A DNA stretch of 34,455 nucleotides from Geitlerinema sp. BBD 1991-9 (GTDB lineage Bacteria; Cyanobacteriota; Cyanobacteriia; Cyanobacteriales; Geitlerinemataceae), in contig LWRO01000047.1 in assembly GCA_001657325.1 (NCBI GenBank), positions 1 to 34,455 on the forward strand, in the 5' to 3' direction. The position numbers and the translations under genes are program-made. Under the pieces are notes generated by a model. It saw only the letters and a program-made list of their open reading frames with translations. It searched no databases and was not told where the DNA came from. Shown piece by piece: positions 1-9,183 of this stretch. Numbering within the stretch: the first letter of the stretch is position 1; each line of letters begins with the position of its first letter.

Positions 1-1
1 A

Positions 2-1018
2 GACGGTTATATTGGATATTTTGATTCGAGTGAAGGGGGAGCAGTTCCTAATACATGGAAAAAAGCATTTCAAGAAACTAAAATTGAGTATGGTGAGGAT
101 TTTTTGACAGCATGGAAGAGATCTGTTTCTTCAAATGTTATTGAAATCAAAACTTCCGAAGATTTAACGATTGGATTGCTCGATTTATCTAAAGTTTTAG
201 AAATTATCGATCGAGTCAACAACGATTATAAGATGGCTAAAAAAAGAATAAAAAGAAAACCTCAAGAAACTCAAGATAATTTACTTCAAATTATCGATTT
301 TTTGATGTTTGAGAAGACGGCCAGTTTGGATTATTGGATTTTTGAGTTTACGAGCGATCGATATTTGCAGTTATCACTTGAAGCATTGAGTTTTTCTAAA
401 GATAGCGAACCGGCTGTCCGTTTTAGAGGCTTAAACAAACCTGTTTTGGCTTTCTCTGGAGAACTCATCGAGCAGAATTCATCTCTATTTAAAAAACTGG
501 TGCTAACGGGTAAAATGAAAAGCGTCAAGACCGTGAGAGATTGGATTTGTCGAGAAGGAAGCTATCCGACAATTCTCGGTTTATTCATCTACTCACAAGA
601 CAGTTCAGCACCGATACCTTATCAAAAGATATCAGAGCCGAGTGTGCCATTGCATCTCGACGATTTACCCGAAGCTCTACAAGATTCTATCAGTTGGACG
701 TGGTTCGATCGAGTTCGGTTTTCAGAGACCCAGCTCTTGCAACCCATCGAGCATATGGCTTGTAGCACTTGGGGAATGAAAGAATGGTGGATGAAGGTCG
801 AGAGCGTGAAGGACATCCTTACGATCCGTTCGATCGAACTTAAACAACCTTCTCCACCGCGACGAAAAGATATCGCGTCAATCGACCGGTTTATCGAACC
901 TGGGGTGCATCTCACGTTTGCGATCGCAACCCCACCCCTCCTCCCCAGACTAAGGGGAGGTGCCGTTCGCGGTAGCGGGACGGAGTCCTTAGGCGGAGGG
1001 GTCATTCTACGAAATTGA
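2..1018 (+). CDS. Unrecognised protein, 5' end outside the window, 3' end altered by insertion
   Basis: The frame is open from base 2 to a TGA at 1016-1018, giving 338 visible residues; the start lies left of the window. I do not recognise a family. The protein looks soluble, with a charged Lys/Arg-rich stretch early on (KKRIKRK), several Trp residues and no evident membrane segment. The first 300 residues read as normal coding sequence. The last ~37 residues are Pro/Gly-rich and come from a miniature inverted-repeat element (903-1027) inserted in the gene. Removing the element and one copy of its 9-bp target duplication joins the frame to downstream sequence and gives a different C-terminus (SPKQKTRFLKETGFLDAV...) ending at a TGA at 1108-1110. 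So the present stop is probably secondary. Whether the altered protein works is unknown. Confidence 0.6.
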   Translation, partial: DGYIGYFDSSEGGAVPNTWKKAFQETKIEYGEDFLTAWKRSVSSNVIEIKTSEDLTIGLLDLSKVLEIIDRVNNDYKMAKKRIKRKPQETQDNLLQIIDFLMFEKTASLDYWIFEFTSDRYLQLSLEALSFSKDSEPAVRFRGLNKPVLAFSGELIEQNSSLFKKLVLTGKMKSVKTVRDWICREGSYPTILGLFIYSQDSSAPIPYQKISEPSVPLHLDDLPEALQDSISWTWFDRVRFSETQLLQPIEHMACSTWGMKEWWMKVESVKDILTIRSIELKQPSPPRRKDIASIDRFIEPGVHLTFAIATPPLLPRLRGGAVRGSGTESLGGGVILRN

Positions 1019-1027
1019 GATGCACCC
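903..1027. mobile_element. Miniature inverted-repeat element (MITE-like) with 9-bp target duplication
   Basis: Perfect 12-bp terminal inverted repeats, GGGTGCATCTCA at 903-914 and TGAGATGCACCC at 1016-1027, enclose a GC-rich, partly palindromic interior. It is flanked by identical 9-mers TCGAACCTG at 894-902 and 1028-1036, as expected of a target-site duplication. There is no internal gene, so it would be a non-autonomous element moved by a transposase elsewhere. A similar element is at 34152-34313. Size, inverted ends and duplication are seen directly; mobility is inferred. Confidence 0.75.
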
Positions 1028-1050
1028 TCGAACCTGGAACGCTCTCGCCA

Positions 1051-1087
1051 AAACAAAAAACCCGGTTCCTCAAAGAAACCGGGTTCC
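1051..1087 (-). terminator. Rho-independent terminator after tkt
   Basis: Read on the minus strand, a 9-bp stem (AACCCGGTT / AACCGGGTT, at 1077-1085 and 1059-1067) is followed at once by a T-rich run (complement of AAACAAAAAA at 1051-1060). It lies about 40 bases past the tkt stop. The same hairpin would be part of the coding frame of the left-hand gene if the miniature element were removed. Confidence 0.75.
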
Positions 1088-1127
1088 TAGATGCTGTGAG
1101 AGGCAACTGACGTTAAAACTCGAATGC

Positions 1128-3134
1128 TTAACCTAGCACAGCCTTCGCTTTTGCTAAAACGTTATCAACGGTGTAGCCGAATTTCTCCATGATGATGCCG
1201 CCGGGAGCCGACGCACCGAATCGATCGACGCTCACCATGTCGCCATCTGCACCCATATAACGCTCCCAACCGAAGCGAGCCGCAGCTTCCACCACGAGAC
1301 GCTTGGTCACCGCTTTCGGCAGCACCGATTCGCGGTAGGCTTCGTCTTGCTCCTCGAACAGTTCGCAAGTCGGCATCGAAACCACGCGAACTTTGCGACC
1401 CTCAGCGGTCAGTTTTTCTGCCGCAGCCACGCAAAGCTGAACTTCGCTACCCGTACCGATGAGAATCAGTTCGGGGGTTCCGTCGCAGTCGGACAGGATG
1501 TAAGCGCCTTTGGCCACTTGCTCAGCTGTTGCACCGGCCAAGTTGGGCAACCCTTGACGAGTTAACGCGATCAAGGTCGGACGTTTGCGGTTCGCCACAG
1601 CCACTTGATACGCTCCAGAGGTTTCGTTCCCGTCAGCGGGGCGAATGACCACCAGGTTGGGAATCGCACGCAGCGAGGCCAGGGTTTCGACGGGTTGGTG
1701 CGTTGGACCGTCTTCACCCAAGGCGATCGAATCGTGAGTCATCACGTAAACGACACCCGCTTCCGACAGTGCCGAGAGGCGAATCGCCGCCCGCATATAG
1801 TCAGCGAAGACCAAGAAGGTCGCACAATAGGGAATCAAACCGGAGCTGTGCAGGGCGATACCGTTGCAAATCGCACCCATGCCGTGTTCGCGAACCCCGA
1901 AGCGCAAGTTGCGGTTTTCGTATTGACCTTTCTGGAAGTTACCCGAACATTTGAGTTCGGTGAGGTTGGAGTGGGTCAAGTCCGCCGAACCGCCGATGAG
2001 TTCGGGAAGGTTAGGAGCAATGGCGTTGAGGCAAGTTTGGGAATGCTTGCGGGTTGCCATGCCTTTATCTTCCGGCGTGTAGCTCGGCAGATCGCGATCC
2101 CAACCTTCGGGGAGTTGACCGCTCAGCATCCGCTCGAATTCGGCCGCGTCTTCAGCGTAGCTGCTGCGGTAGGTTTCGAGCAGTTGGTTCCACTCCTGTT
2201 CCACTTGTGCGCCGCGATCGACCGCTTTGCGGAAGTGAGATAGCACGTCTTGGGGCAGGTCGAAGGGTTCGTTGTCCCAACCCAAGTTTTCGCGCGTGGC
2301 CGACACTTCATCCGTCCCCAGAGCTGCCCCGTGAACGCCTGCGGTGTTGGCTTTATTAGGGGAGCCGTAGCCGATAGTGGTGGTGACTTTAATCATCGAC
2401 GGTTTGTCCGTCACCTGCTTCGCCGCTTCGATGGCTTTCTCGATCGAATCGAGGTCGGTGTTTCCGTCTTCGACGTGCAGGACGTGCCAACCGTAAGCTT
2501 CAAAGCGCTTGCTCACGTCTTCGGTGAAGGCGATATCCGTCGAACCGTCGATCGAGATGTGGTTGTCGTCGTAGAGCGCGATCAGCTTGCCCAGTCCCAA
2601 GTGTCCGGCCAGAGAGCAGGCTTCACCCGAAACCCCTTCCATGTTGCAGCCGTCGCCGAGAATGACGTAGGTGTAGTGATCGACGAGTGTGCAGTCCGGC
2701 TTATTGAACCGAGCCGCCAAGTGTGCTTCGGCCATGGCCAGACCCACCGCATTGGCGATCCCTTGTCCGAGGGGGCCGGTGGTCACTTCCACACCGGGGG
2801 TTTCAAAGTTTTCCGGGTGTCCGGGGGTCATTGAACCCCACTGACGGAACTGTTTGATATCGTCGAGGCTGACGCTGTCAAACCCAGTCAGGTACAGGAG
2901 GGCGTACTGCAACATACAGCCGTGACCCGCCGATAGCACGAATCGATCGCGGTTGAACCATTTCGGATTTTTGGGGTTGAACCGCATAAAGCGATCCCAC
3001 AGCACGAATGCCATGGGCGCTGCTCCCATCGGCAATCCGGGGTGACCGGATTTCGCTTTTTCGACGGCATCGATGGCGAGAAAGCGAATGGAATTAATAC
3101 AGAGTTCTTCGAGAGATTGGGTGGCTACGGCCAT
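1128..3134 (-). CDS. tkt: Transketolase
   Basis: Transfers two-carbon ketol units between sugar phosphates using thiamine diphosphate, in the Calvin cycle and the pentose phosphate pathway in the cytoplasm. The 668-residue length is normal for the family. Visible signatures are the N-terminal HPG (His31) and GHG (His71) histidines, the ThDP/Mg motif starting GDG at 160-162 and closing with the Asn near 191, the catalytic-Glu segment GVREHGMG near residue 415, and the C-terminal domain up to EKFGYT. The ATG start gives the standard N-terminus. It is the last gene of acpP-fabF-tkt, the same order as acpP-fabF-tktA in Synechocystis (established knowledge), but with a 304-bp gap after fabF that may hold its own promoter. 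A strong terminator follows. Confidence 0.97.
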   Translation of the reverse strand: MAVATQSLEELCINSIRFLAIDAVEKAKSGHPGLPMGAAPMAFVLWDRFMRFNPKNPKWFNRDRFVLSAGHGCMLQYALLYLTGFDSVSLDDIKQFRQWGSMTPGHPENFETPGVEVTTGPLGQGIANAVGLAMAEAHLAARFNKPDCTLVDHYTYVILGDGCNMEGVSGEACSLAGHLGLGKLIALYDDNHISIDGSTDIAFTEDVSKRFEAYGWHVLHVEDGNTDLDSIEKAIEAAKQVTDKPSMIKVTTTIGYGSPNKANTAGVHGAALGTDEVSATRENLGWDNEPFDLPQDVLSHFRKAVDRGAQVEQEWNQLLETYRSSYAEDAAEFERMLSGQLPEGWDRDLPSYTPEDKGMATRKHSQTCLNAIAPNLPELIGGSADLTHSNLTELKCSGNFQKGQYENRNLRFGVREHGMGAICNGIALHSSGLIPYCATFLVFADYMRAAIRLSALSEAGVVYVMTHDSIALGEDGPTHQPVETLASLRAIPNLVVIRPADGNETSGAYQVAVANRKRPTLIALTRQGLPNLAGATAEQVAKGAYILSDCDGTPELILIGTGSEVQLCVAAAEKLTAEGRKVRVVSMPTCELFEEQDEAYRESVLPKAVTKRLVVEAAARFGWERYMGADGDMVSVDRFGASAPGGIIMEKFGYTVDNVLAKAKAVLG

Positions 3135-3438
3135 AATTTCTATCTTCTTGACAACGGTTTTCCAGGGGCTGGGTTACACGAAGGAGAACTCCGATTCGCG
3201 AGCGAACGCGGTGTTGGAGCGTCAGACAGAATGTTCGGTAGCTATCGATACACTCGATCGACGTGCGATATCGGACAATAGCCCAGCAAACGATTCGAGG
3301 TCGCCCGATCGCGTCACCGCGCTCTCAAGGCACCGGTCGGGTGTCCCAAGCGAGTTCGATCGTCCCCATCATCCCATTATGGGTATCGGGGGGCAAGAGG
3401 AAATGGGAAACGATTGGTTCGCTCCCCTTTGCAAGCAG
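3135..3438. other. 304-bp gap between fabF and tkt
   Basis: No credible gene is seen. The sequence has several GATCGA-type palindromes and a run of purines just after the fabF stop. I did not find a convincing -35/-10 pair, but the length suggests that tkt may have a separate promoter or processing site here. Confidence 0.4.
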
Positions 3439-4692
3439 TTAAGCGTACTTTTTAAAGACGAGGGTGACGTTGTGACCGCCGAATCCAAAGGAGTTAGAGA
3501 GGGCGACGTTCACCATTTGCGTTCGGCTTTGATTGGGGACGTAGTCGAGATAGCATTCCGGATCGGGATTCTCGAGGTTGATCGTCGGCGGAATGCAATC
3601 TCGAGCGACAGCTAAGACCGAAATCACCGCTTCAATACCACCCGCTCCGCCGAGCAGGTGTCCCGTCATCGACTTCGTAGAGCTGATGGCAACGTTGTGC
3701 GCCGCTTCTTTGCCGAGTGCCATTTCGATCGCTGTGGTTTCCGTTCGATCGTTGGCTTGGGTACTCGTCCCGTGAGCGTTAATGTAGCTCACTTGCTCGG
3801 GAAGGATGCCCCCGTCTTTAAGCGCCAGTTGAATCGCTCGGGCTGCGCCTTCACCCCCCGGAACGGGTGAGGTCATGTGGTAAGCATCGCAGGTCATACC
3901 GTAGCCGACGATTTCGGCGTAAATTCTCGCGCCTCGACTCAATGCATGTTCGAGTTCTTCGAGTAGCAAGATGCCAACGCCTTCACCCATGACGAATCCA
4001 TCGCGTTCCGCATCGAAGGGACGGCTGGCGCGAGTGGGGTCGTCGTTGCGCGTCGAAAGTGCTTTAGCGGAGGCGAATCCGGCTACGGCGAGAGGGGTTA
4101 CGGCAGCTTCCGTTCCGCCGCACAGCATGGCTTGGGCGTAGCCTTGTTGAACGAGTCGAAAAGCATCTCCTACGGCGTTCGATCCGGCAGCACAAGCGGT
4201 GACCGAGCAGGAGTTCGGGCCTTTGGCACCCGTGTGAATGGCAGTGAGTCCGGCTGCCATGTTTGCGATCATCATCGGAACCGTAAAGGGACTGACTCGA
4301 GACGGTCCGCGATTGATATAGACCTCTTTTTGGTCTTCCATGACGTTGAGTCCGCCGACGCCCGTTCCGATCGTGACCCCCACTTGTTCGGCGTTCAAAT
4401 CGTCGATGGTAAATTTTGCGTCGGCAAGGGCTTGTTTACTGGCTGACACCGCAAACTGTGCGAAACGAGCCATCCGCTTCGCGTCTTTACGATCGATGTA
4501 ATCGTGGGGGTCGAAGCCTTTCACTTCTCCGGCAATACGACACGCATGTTTAGATGCATCGAAGTGAGTGATAGGGCCGATGCCACTACGTCCTTCGAGC
4601 GCTCCCTTCCAGTAGTCTTCCGCAGTGTTGCCAATTGGAGTAATAGCGCCGAGACCCGTTACAACAACACGTTTCGGTTTGAAGTTTGTCAT
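3439..4692 (-). CDS. fabF: 3-oxoacyl-[acyl-carrier-protein] synthase II
   Basis: Condenses malonyl-ACP with acyl-ACP to lengthen fatty acids (type II FAS, cytoplasm). At 417 residues it matches the usual KAS II length. The catalytic triad of the family is visible: Cys167 in [11 protein letters not shown], His307 in NAHGTST and His345 in [13 protein letters not shown], with Lys340 beside it. The N-terminus [14 protein letters not shown] and the C-terminus [14 protein letters not shown] are typical. It starts with ATG at 4692, 136 bases after acpP on the same strand, and tkt follows. The acpP-fabF pairing supports transcription as one unit. Confidence 0.97.
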   Translation of the reverse strand: MTNFKPKRVVVTGLGAITPIGNTAEDYWKGALEGRSGIGPITHFDASKHACRIAGEVKGFDPHDYIDRKDAKRMARFAQFAVSASKQALADAKFTIDDLNAEQVGVTIGTGVGGLNVMEDQKEVYINRGPSRVSPFTVPMMIANMAAGLTAIHTGAKGPNSCSVTACAAGSNAVGDAFRLVQQGYAQAMLCGGTEAAVTPLAVAGFASAKALSTRNDDPTRASRPFDAERDGFVMGEGVGILLLEELEHALSRGARIYAEIVGYGMTCDAYHMTSPVPGGEGAARAIQLALKDGGILPEQVSYINAHGTSTQANDRTETTAIEMALGKEAAHNVAISSTKSMTGHLLGGAGGIEAVISVLAVARDCIPPTINLENPDPECYLDYVPNQSRTQMVNVALSNSFGFGGHNVTLVFKKYA

Positions 4693-4828
4693 GATGTCAG
4701 TCAGTATCGAGGGGTTTCACACCCAACAAATGCCAAGTCCCAACCAAGGGAAAAACAGGGGCGATCGAGGACTGAGATGGGACGGGAAACGATATTCTCC
4801 GACTCAGCCATGCGATCGCTTCAATTGC

Positions 4829-5083
4829 TTATGCCTGAGGCGCGGCAGATTTTTCGCAAATATAATCGACAGCAGCTTGAACCGTTGCAATTTGTTCGGC
4901 CGCTTCGTCAGGAATTTCGATATCGAATTCTTCTTCTAAAGCCATGACCAATTCGACTGTGTCGAGAGAATCAGCACCTAAATCGTTCGCGAAGTTAGAT
5001 TCGGGCTTGATGTCGTCGATCTCGACTTCGAGTTGTTCGGCAACAATTTTTTTAACGGTCTCAAAAACTTGCTCTTGACTCAT
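4829..5083 (-). CDS. acpP: Acyl carrier protein
   Basis: Small acidic carrier that holds growing acyl chains on a 4'-phosphopantetheine arm during fatty-acid synthesis. The 84-residue protein has the DSL attachment motif ([10 protein letters not shown]) with Ser39 as the modified residue, and the acidic recognition helix [11 protein letters not shown]. The ATG start is preceded by a GAGG ribosome-binding site 9 bases upstream. It leads the acpP-fabF-tkt cluster, and its product is a direct substrate carrier for FabF. A possible promoter lies at 5216-5244. Confidence 0.97.
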   Translation of the reverse strand: MSQEQVFETVKKIVAEQLEVEIDDIKPESNFANDLGADSLDTVELVMALEEEFDIEIPDEAAEQIATVQAAVDYICEKSAAPQA

Positions 5084-5215
5084 CGTTTACATCCTCGATA
5101 AATGGCGCAGCCACAGTAAGAACTGGACTGAAGCGCTTCCGAAATTGATATCAGGCAATCCCGCCTATCTGACGAGCGATCGAATCGTTCGTCTCGGATT
5201 TCCGCTTTTAGTCCT

Positions 5216-5244
5216 GTCCTATCTTATCGGAAAGCGTGACGCAA
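5216..5244 (-). promoter_or_regulatory. Possible sigma70-type promoter of acpP
   Basis: On the minus strand TTGCGT (5244-5239) and TAGGAC (5221-5216) are separated by 17 bases. This lies about 130 bases upstream of the acpP start, in the gap after the SLH gene. The -10 match is imperfect, so this is a candidate only. Confidence 0.3.
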
Positions 5245-5314
5245 TCTATCATCCCCACCTCGATCGATGGCGTAAAGTGGGATAGCATCCTCCTGTTTGA
5301 GGAGTTTCAGGATT

Positions 5315-6541
5315 TTAGGGTTCGATGGGTTCGGCGCGTCCGGCTCGCACGAGCGCTCGATACATCATACTCGTCACGTCAGCACGGGTCGCTTCTTGTT
5401 GGAGGTTCAGTTGTGTGGTGTCGGAATCGGTCGTTAGCAATCCGGCATCGATCGCGGCTGCGATTGGGGCTTTAGCCCACTGGGGAACGGTATCTCGATC
5501 GATATAGGGCGCTAAAACAGCATCGGGATTTTCAGGCGCTTCGAGTTCCAGTCCAGCGTTGAGCGACAGCAACACTTCCAGGCGCGTCACGGGACGATCG
5601 GGCTGAAAGATTTCACCGGGATAGCCTTTGAGGAATCCCAAGCGCACCGATTCGTTCACGGCCTCGATTCCCCAATAATCGGATTGAAGATCGGAGAAGG
5701 CAATTTCGTCGCTTTGGGGAACGTTCCCTTCAAACACCGTTCCAATGAGTGTGGCAAATTCAGCACGGGTGAGGGATTGTTCGGGAGCAAATCGGTTTTC
5801 TTCAACCCCTTTGATGAGTTGGCGGGAAGACATCGCGTCGATGTAGGGTTTCGCCCAGTAATCTTCAGGAACGTCGATAAAGCCAACTGGTGCTCCTGGT
5901 GGGGCGAGATTTGGATCGACTTGGGCAGGCGGTGTCGCGTCAGAGGTTGCTTCGGGAATAGGAGAGGGTGACGAAGCCGCTGTCGTTTCGTCTGGGGGAG
6001 TTGTTGCCTCAGCGGTGGGTGAAGACGCTTCGTCTGGCGGGGTTGCTTCGGGGAGGGGAGTCGATGACGTCACCGTTTCGTCTGGGGGAGTTGCTTCGGG
6101 GACGGGTGAGGTCGTGGCATTGGGAAAGATGGGCGGTACGACGACGGGGTTGACTGCCGCGTTTGAGGAATTTGCCGATCGATCTCCGTCCGCTCCTTCG
6201 CCATCCGATCCCGTGGGTTCGCTAAGCTGCGATTCCTCGGGACTGAGGGATGACGCAGAGGTGGGTTCTTCTCGATCGATCTCCGATTCGTCGCTTTCGG
6301 TTTCGGTTGTTGCTCGTCCCCGATCGACCGTTCGCCCGAGTTGTCCGTCAGCAGCCCGTTGTCCGTCAACGGGTCGTGTCAAGCTCGCTGGAGTCGTGCC
6401 GATCGACCACGGAAAATCGCTGCGAGTCACGACCCAGGCTCCCACACCTCCGAGCGTGCTGAGAGCAACGAAAATCGCAATCCACTCGTCACGAGTCACT
6501 GGACGCGAGGATGGAGGTTCGGGAGGGTTGGAGTTGACCAT
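5315..6541 (-). CDS. SLH-domain membrane-anchored protein
   Basis: The protein has one N-terminal hydrophobic segment (about residues 20-37, DEWIAIFVALSTLGGVGAW), then about 200 residues of Ser/Thr/Pro/Glu-rich linker with repeated (P/T)PDE(T/A) and PEAT units, then three S-layer-homology repeats. The first SLH repeat begins FIDVPEDYWAKPYIDAM, the second FSDLQSDYWGIEAV, and the third (DTVPQWAKAPIAAAIDAG) is more divergent. SLH domains of this kind bind cell-wall polymers, so the protein probably links membrane and wall across the periplasm. I chose the ATG at 6541 because a GAGGTG site precedes it; a GTG at 6553 is the alternative and lacks such a site. The ligand and role are unknown. Confidence 0.85.
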   Translation of the reverse strand: MVNSNPPEPPSSRPVTRDEWIAIFVALSTLGGVGAWVVTRSDFPWSIGTTPASLTRPVDGQRAADGQLGRTVDRGRATTETESDESEIDREEPTSASSLSPEESQLSEPTGSDGEGADGDRSANSSNAAVNPVVVPPIFPNATTSPVPEATPPDETVTSSTPLPEATPPDEASSPTAEATTPPDETTAASSPSPIPEATSDATPPAQVDPNLAPPGAPVGFIDVPEDYWAKPYIDAMSSRQLIKGVEENRFAPEQSLTRAEFATLIGTVFEGNVPQSDEIAFSDLQSDYWGIEAVNESVRLGFLKGYPGEIFQPDRPVTRLEVLLSLNAGLELEAPENPDAVLAPYIDRDTVPQWAKAPIAAAIDAGLLTTDSDTTQLNLQQEATRADVTSMMYRALVRAGRAEPIEP

Positions 6542-6624
6542 GTCGATCGACACCTCTTTTTGCCATTTCCCTAGATAATATCAGCTTAGAGAATGGGGAA
6601 TAGACGATCGCCGCCTTATCTTTT

Positions 6625-7506
6625 TCATCCCAACAGACGGAGAAATCGATCGACCAGTCCGATCGTGATGCCGGGAAGTTCGAGTTGAGGAGTCAGTCCC
6701 ACATTTTCGAGAACTCGGACGTGGCAAACTGCATCGCGGTTGAGGTTCGCCAGTCGCTTTCCGACTTCGTAGCCCACGAATTGAGTTTGTCTGCCCCACA
6801 GCATCGCTGTCGGAGTCGTCAGTTGGGGCATATATCGCGCGAGGTCGAAACAACAGTCACCGCGCACGAAGGACAAGGCCGCATATTCCGCGTTCGGCTG
6901 TCGTGCTGATTTGAGGTACGCCGTCACGATTTCATCGTAGATGCGATTCGGTTCGGCGAACTGACGTTGTTCGAGAAAGGTGCGAATTCCGCCGGGCGTC
7001 GCGATCGCGCTGCTGTAGAGGAGTCGATCGACAATTGGGGTTTTGACCAGTTGCGCGAAAAACGTGTTTTGGTAATCGTTGCCGAAATCGGAAAGACCGC
7101 TGGGGTTGGTGAGAACGAGAGATTTAAACTGTTCGGGACGCTCGATCGACGCTCGAATCGCAAAGGCCGCTGTTAAAGACGACGCGACCACTGAAACGGG
7201 TTCGTTGCCGGTTTGTTCGAGAAATTCGCCAATGGTCTTTATGTAATCTTCAGCTTTGTAGTCTCGTTCGGGATGGTTCGATCGACCCCAGCCGATTAAA
7301 TCGGGGGCAAGGATACGATAGCGTGCAGCAAAGGCGGGATAGACTTTCGACCATTCGTAAGCCGAAGATCCCCCACCCAACCCGTGTAGAAAGACTAGCG
7401 TTGTCGGGGGTTCGACCTCCCACAGATCGCGATTGGCCGTGTAGTAGGCCATACGTCCGAGAGATGTCTCGATCGATCGTTGCTCGAAACCGGGTGGAAT
7501 TAGCAT
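6625..7506 (-). CDS. Alpha/beta-hydrolase fold protein, probably non-catalytic or atypical
   Basis: The 293-residue protein has the alpha/beta-hydrolase fold: oxyanion segment FLHGLGGGSSAYEW (39-52), DLIGWGRS (69-76), a nucleophile-elbow region and a cap region. The elbow reads A-S-S110-L-T instead of G-x-S-x-G. The segment that normally carries the catalytic Asp reads WGRQTQF (Thr241), and the one that normally carries the His reads NVGLTPQLE (Leu271). Ser110 alone of the triad remains in its expected place. It may be a non-enzymatic member of the fold or may use other residues. The start is ATG at 7506. It sits between moaC and the SLH gene on the same strand, and the context gives no clear function. 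Confidence 0.85.
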   Translation of the reverse strand: MLIPPGFEQRSIETSLGRMAYYTANRDLWEVEPPTTLVFLHGLGGGSSAYEWSKVYPAFAARYRILAPDLIGWGRSNHPERDYKAEDYIKTIGEFLEQTGNEPVSVVASSLTAAFAIRASIERPEQFKSLVLTNPSGLSDFGNDYQNTFFAQLVKTPIVDRLLYSSAIATPGGIRTFLEQRQFAEPNRIYDEIVTAYLKSARQPNAEYAALSFVRGDCCFDLARYMPQLTTPTAMLWGRQTQFVGYEVGKRLANLNRDAVCHVRVLENVGLTPQLELPGITIGLVDRFLRLLG

Positions 7507-7603
7507 GGTAGAAAACTGGGAATAGAAAATCGGCCAGCAGCAAGGTACAAACGATCTAAGAGGTTCGGCAATACCGAGATTGTCTCACCTCCTCACTTCC
7601 TCA

Positions 7604-8095
7604 TCACCTCACCTCCTCTTTCCCGCCCGTTTTTTTCACGAGGCGAACGGCTTCGATTTGCATCGTTTTTTCGAGGGCTTTGGCCATGTCGTACATCGTG
7701 AGTGCAGCGACAGAAACGGCGGTGAGGGCTTCCATTTCAACGCCGGTCGCGGCTTTGGTTTTGACCGTGGCTTCGATGTGATAGCCGGGAATTGCAACAT
7801 CTGGGCGAATTTTGACGTCGATTTTCGAGAGTGGGAGCGGATGACACAGGGGGATGAGTTGGGCGGTTTGCTTGGCCGCCATGATGCCCGCCAGTTTGGC
7901 GGTTGTCAGGACGTCTCCTTTGGGCGTGTTTCCCGCCTCGATCGACTCTAGCGTTTCTAATTTCATGCGAATTTGTCCGACGGCAACGGCTTCTCTGACC
8001 GTCGCTAATTTTTCTGAAACGTCCACCATCTCGGCGTTTCCGTGATTGTCGAGATGGGTGAGCAACTTTTTTTCTCGATCGAGGGGTTGTGTCAT
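7604..8095 (-). CDS. moaC: Cyclic pyranopterin monophosphate synthase MoaC
   Basis: Converts the 3',8-cyclo-GTP product of MoaA to cyclic pyranopterin monophosphate, the second stage of molybdenum-cofactor synthesis. The 163-residue length is normal. Family blocks are clear: the N-terminal [39 protein letters not shown] and the C-terminal [19 protein letters not shown] with the conserved Lys/Asp region after it. The start is ATG at 8095. No other mo-gene is visible next to it, so it appears as a lone moa gene here. Confidence 0.95.
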   Translation of the reverse strand: MTQPLDREKKLLTHLDNHGNAEMVDVSEKLATVREAVAVGQIRMKLETLESIEAGNTPKGDVLTTAKLAGIMAAKQTAQLIPLCHPLPLSKIDVKIRPDVAIPGYHIEATVKTKAATGVEMEALTAVSVAALTMYDMAKALEKTMQIEAVRLVKKTGGKEEVR

Positions 8096-8151
8096 CGAAA
8101 AATTTCTGTTAGACTGTAAATCTAGTGAACGCGCAAAAGTGCATCACTTAA

Positions 8152-8225
8152 GGGCTTGTAGCTCAGTGGACTAGAGCACGTGGCTACGGACCACGGTGTC
8201 GGGGGTTCGAATCCCTCCTAGCCCG
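8152..8225 (+). tRNA. tRNA-Arg (anticodon ACG)
   Basis: A complete 74-base cloverleaf can be folded: acceptor GGGCTTG (8152-8158) with CTAGCCC (8218-8224) and one T-T mismatch, D-arm GCTC/GAGC, anticodon stem CGTGG/CCACG with loop CTACGGA giving ACG at 8186-8188, T-arm GGGGG TTCGAAT CCCTC, and discriminator G8225. CCA is not encoded. ACG (A34 modified to inosine) reads CGU/CGC/CGA arginine codons. A strong terminator follows 10 bases later. Confidence 0.95.
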
Positions 8226-8235
8226 TATTCATTTT

Positions 8236-8272
8236 AAACGAGCGACTTCAGTTATGGAGTCGCTCGTTTTTT
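8236..8272 (+). terminator. Rho-independent terminator after tRNA-Arg
   Basis: A perfect 12-bp stem, AAACGAGCGACT (8236-8247) with AGTCGCTCGTTT (8258-8269), encloses a 10-base loop and ends in a T run at 8267-8272. It lies just after the tRNA. Confidence 0.85.
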
Positions 8273-8402
8273 GAAATATCACACAATGCTGTGTTTGGCT
8301 GTGCTGTGTTTGGCTGTCGTGTCAGATCGAGAAAGTGTTCGGGAGGGAGACTTGCCACCTATCGACTCCCCCTTGCTTTCGATCGCTGGGCAATTTCCCC
8401 AT

Positions 8403-9122
8403 TCAGCTTTCCCGCAGCACGTATCCAACACCGCGCACGGTTTGAATGAGGCGTTTTTCTCCTTCATTCTCTATTTTTAAGCGCAAATAGCGAATATAAA
8501 CCTCAATAACGTTGGATTCTCCCATAAACTCGTATCCCCAAACATTTTCAAGAATTTGCTCCCGTGTGAGAACCTCACGGGGGTGTTCCATCAAAAATTT
8601 CAATAACTCGAATTCCTTCATCGTCAGATCGATCGATCGTCCACCCCGAACCGCTTGACGAGAGGACAAATCGAGAACGAGATCCATAAATCGGAGTTGG
8701 TTATCGGCTTGACGTTCCGGTTTGAGATAAAACTCCACGAGGTGAAGAAACCGCTCAGAAGAGTAGGGTTTCATGACATAATCGTCAGCCCCGGCTTCCA
8801 AGCAGGCTACGCGATCGTCGACGGTATCGCTGGCGAGAAGCATCAACACCGGGACGCGCTGTCCCGTACTGCGTAGGTGCTTGCACAGCCACAACCCCGA
8901 ATTCCCCGGTAAGATCCGATCGATGGCGATCAAGCCCGGTTGAAATTCGTCCGCTTGGTGCAATCCGCTATTCGCATCGTGGGCGATCAGGGGTGTATAG
9001 CCTCCTTCCGTTAGATCGAGTGCGATCCGTTGTGCGAGAGGGATGTCTGACTCAACGATTAACACGCAAGACTGGCAATTAAAGTCTTTAGAACCGACGC
9101 GATTGAGTAACTCAGTATCCAT
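8403..9122 (-). CDS. nblR: OmpR-family response regulator, NblR-like, with atypical receiver
   Basis: The 239-residue protein has a receiver domain (about 18-135) and a winged-helix DNA-binding domain (about 142-237, ending RLIQTVRGVGYVLRES). Asp68 (AIDRILPG) and Lys118 (VMKPY) keep their expected places. However, the acidic pair is E24-S25-D26 and the conserved Thr/Ser before Ala97 is Leu96. In my judgement the receiver segment DTVDDRVACLEAGADDY and the winged helix match cyanobacterial NblR, the regulator of phycobilisome breakdown and stress survival, which is known to work without classical phosphorylation. No partner kinase is adjacent. The start is ATG at 9122. It faces the methyltransferase gene across a 218-base divergent gap. 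The symbol is a family-level inference. Confidence 0.7.
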   Translation of the reverse strand: MDTELLNRVGSKDFNCQSCVLIVESDIPLAQRIALDLTEGGYTPLIAHDANSGLHQADEFQPGLIAIDRILPGNSGLWLCKHLRSTGQRVPVLMLLASDTVDDRVACLEAGADDYVMKPYSSERFLHLVEFYLKPERQADNQLRFMDLVLDLSSRQAVRGGRSIDLTMKEFELLKFLMEHPREVLTREQILENVWGYEFMGESNVIEVYIRYLRLKIENEGEKRLIQTVRGVGYVLRES

Positions 9123-9183
9123 AGAAATAATGCGACCGTAGAATTGTGGTGATATTAGTATTTCGATACAAGGACAACAACAC

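Noticed and set aside
622-1056. Minus-strand open frame across the miniature element
   Set aside because: Opposite a better coding frame, and half of it lies in the inserted element.
1605-2243. Long plus-strand open frame opposite tkt
   Set aside because: It mirrors the transketolase gene in an antisense frame; the tkt protein is unmistakable and codon structure favours it.
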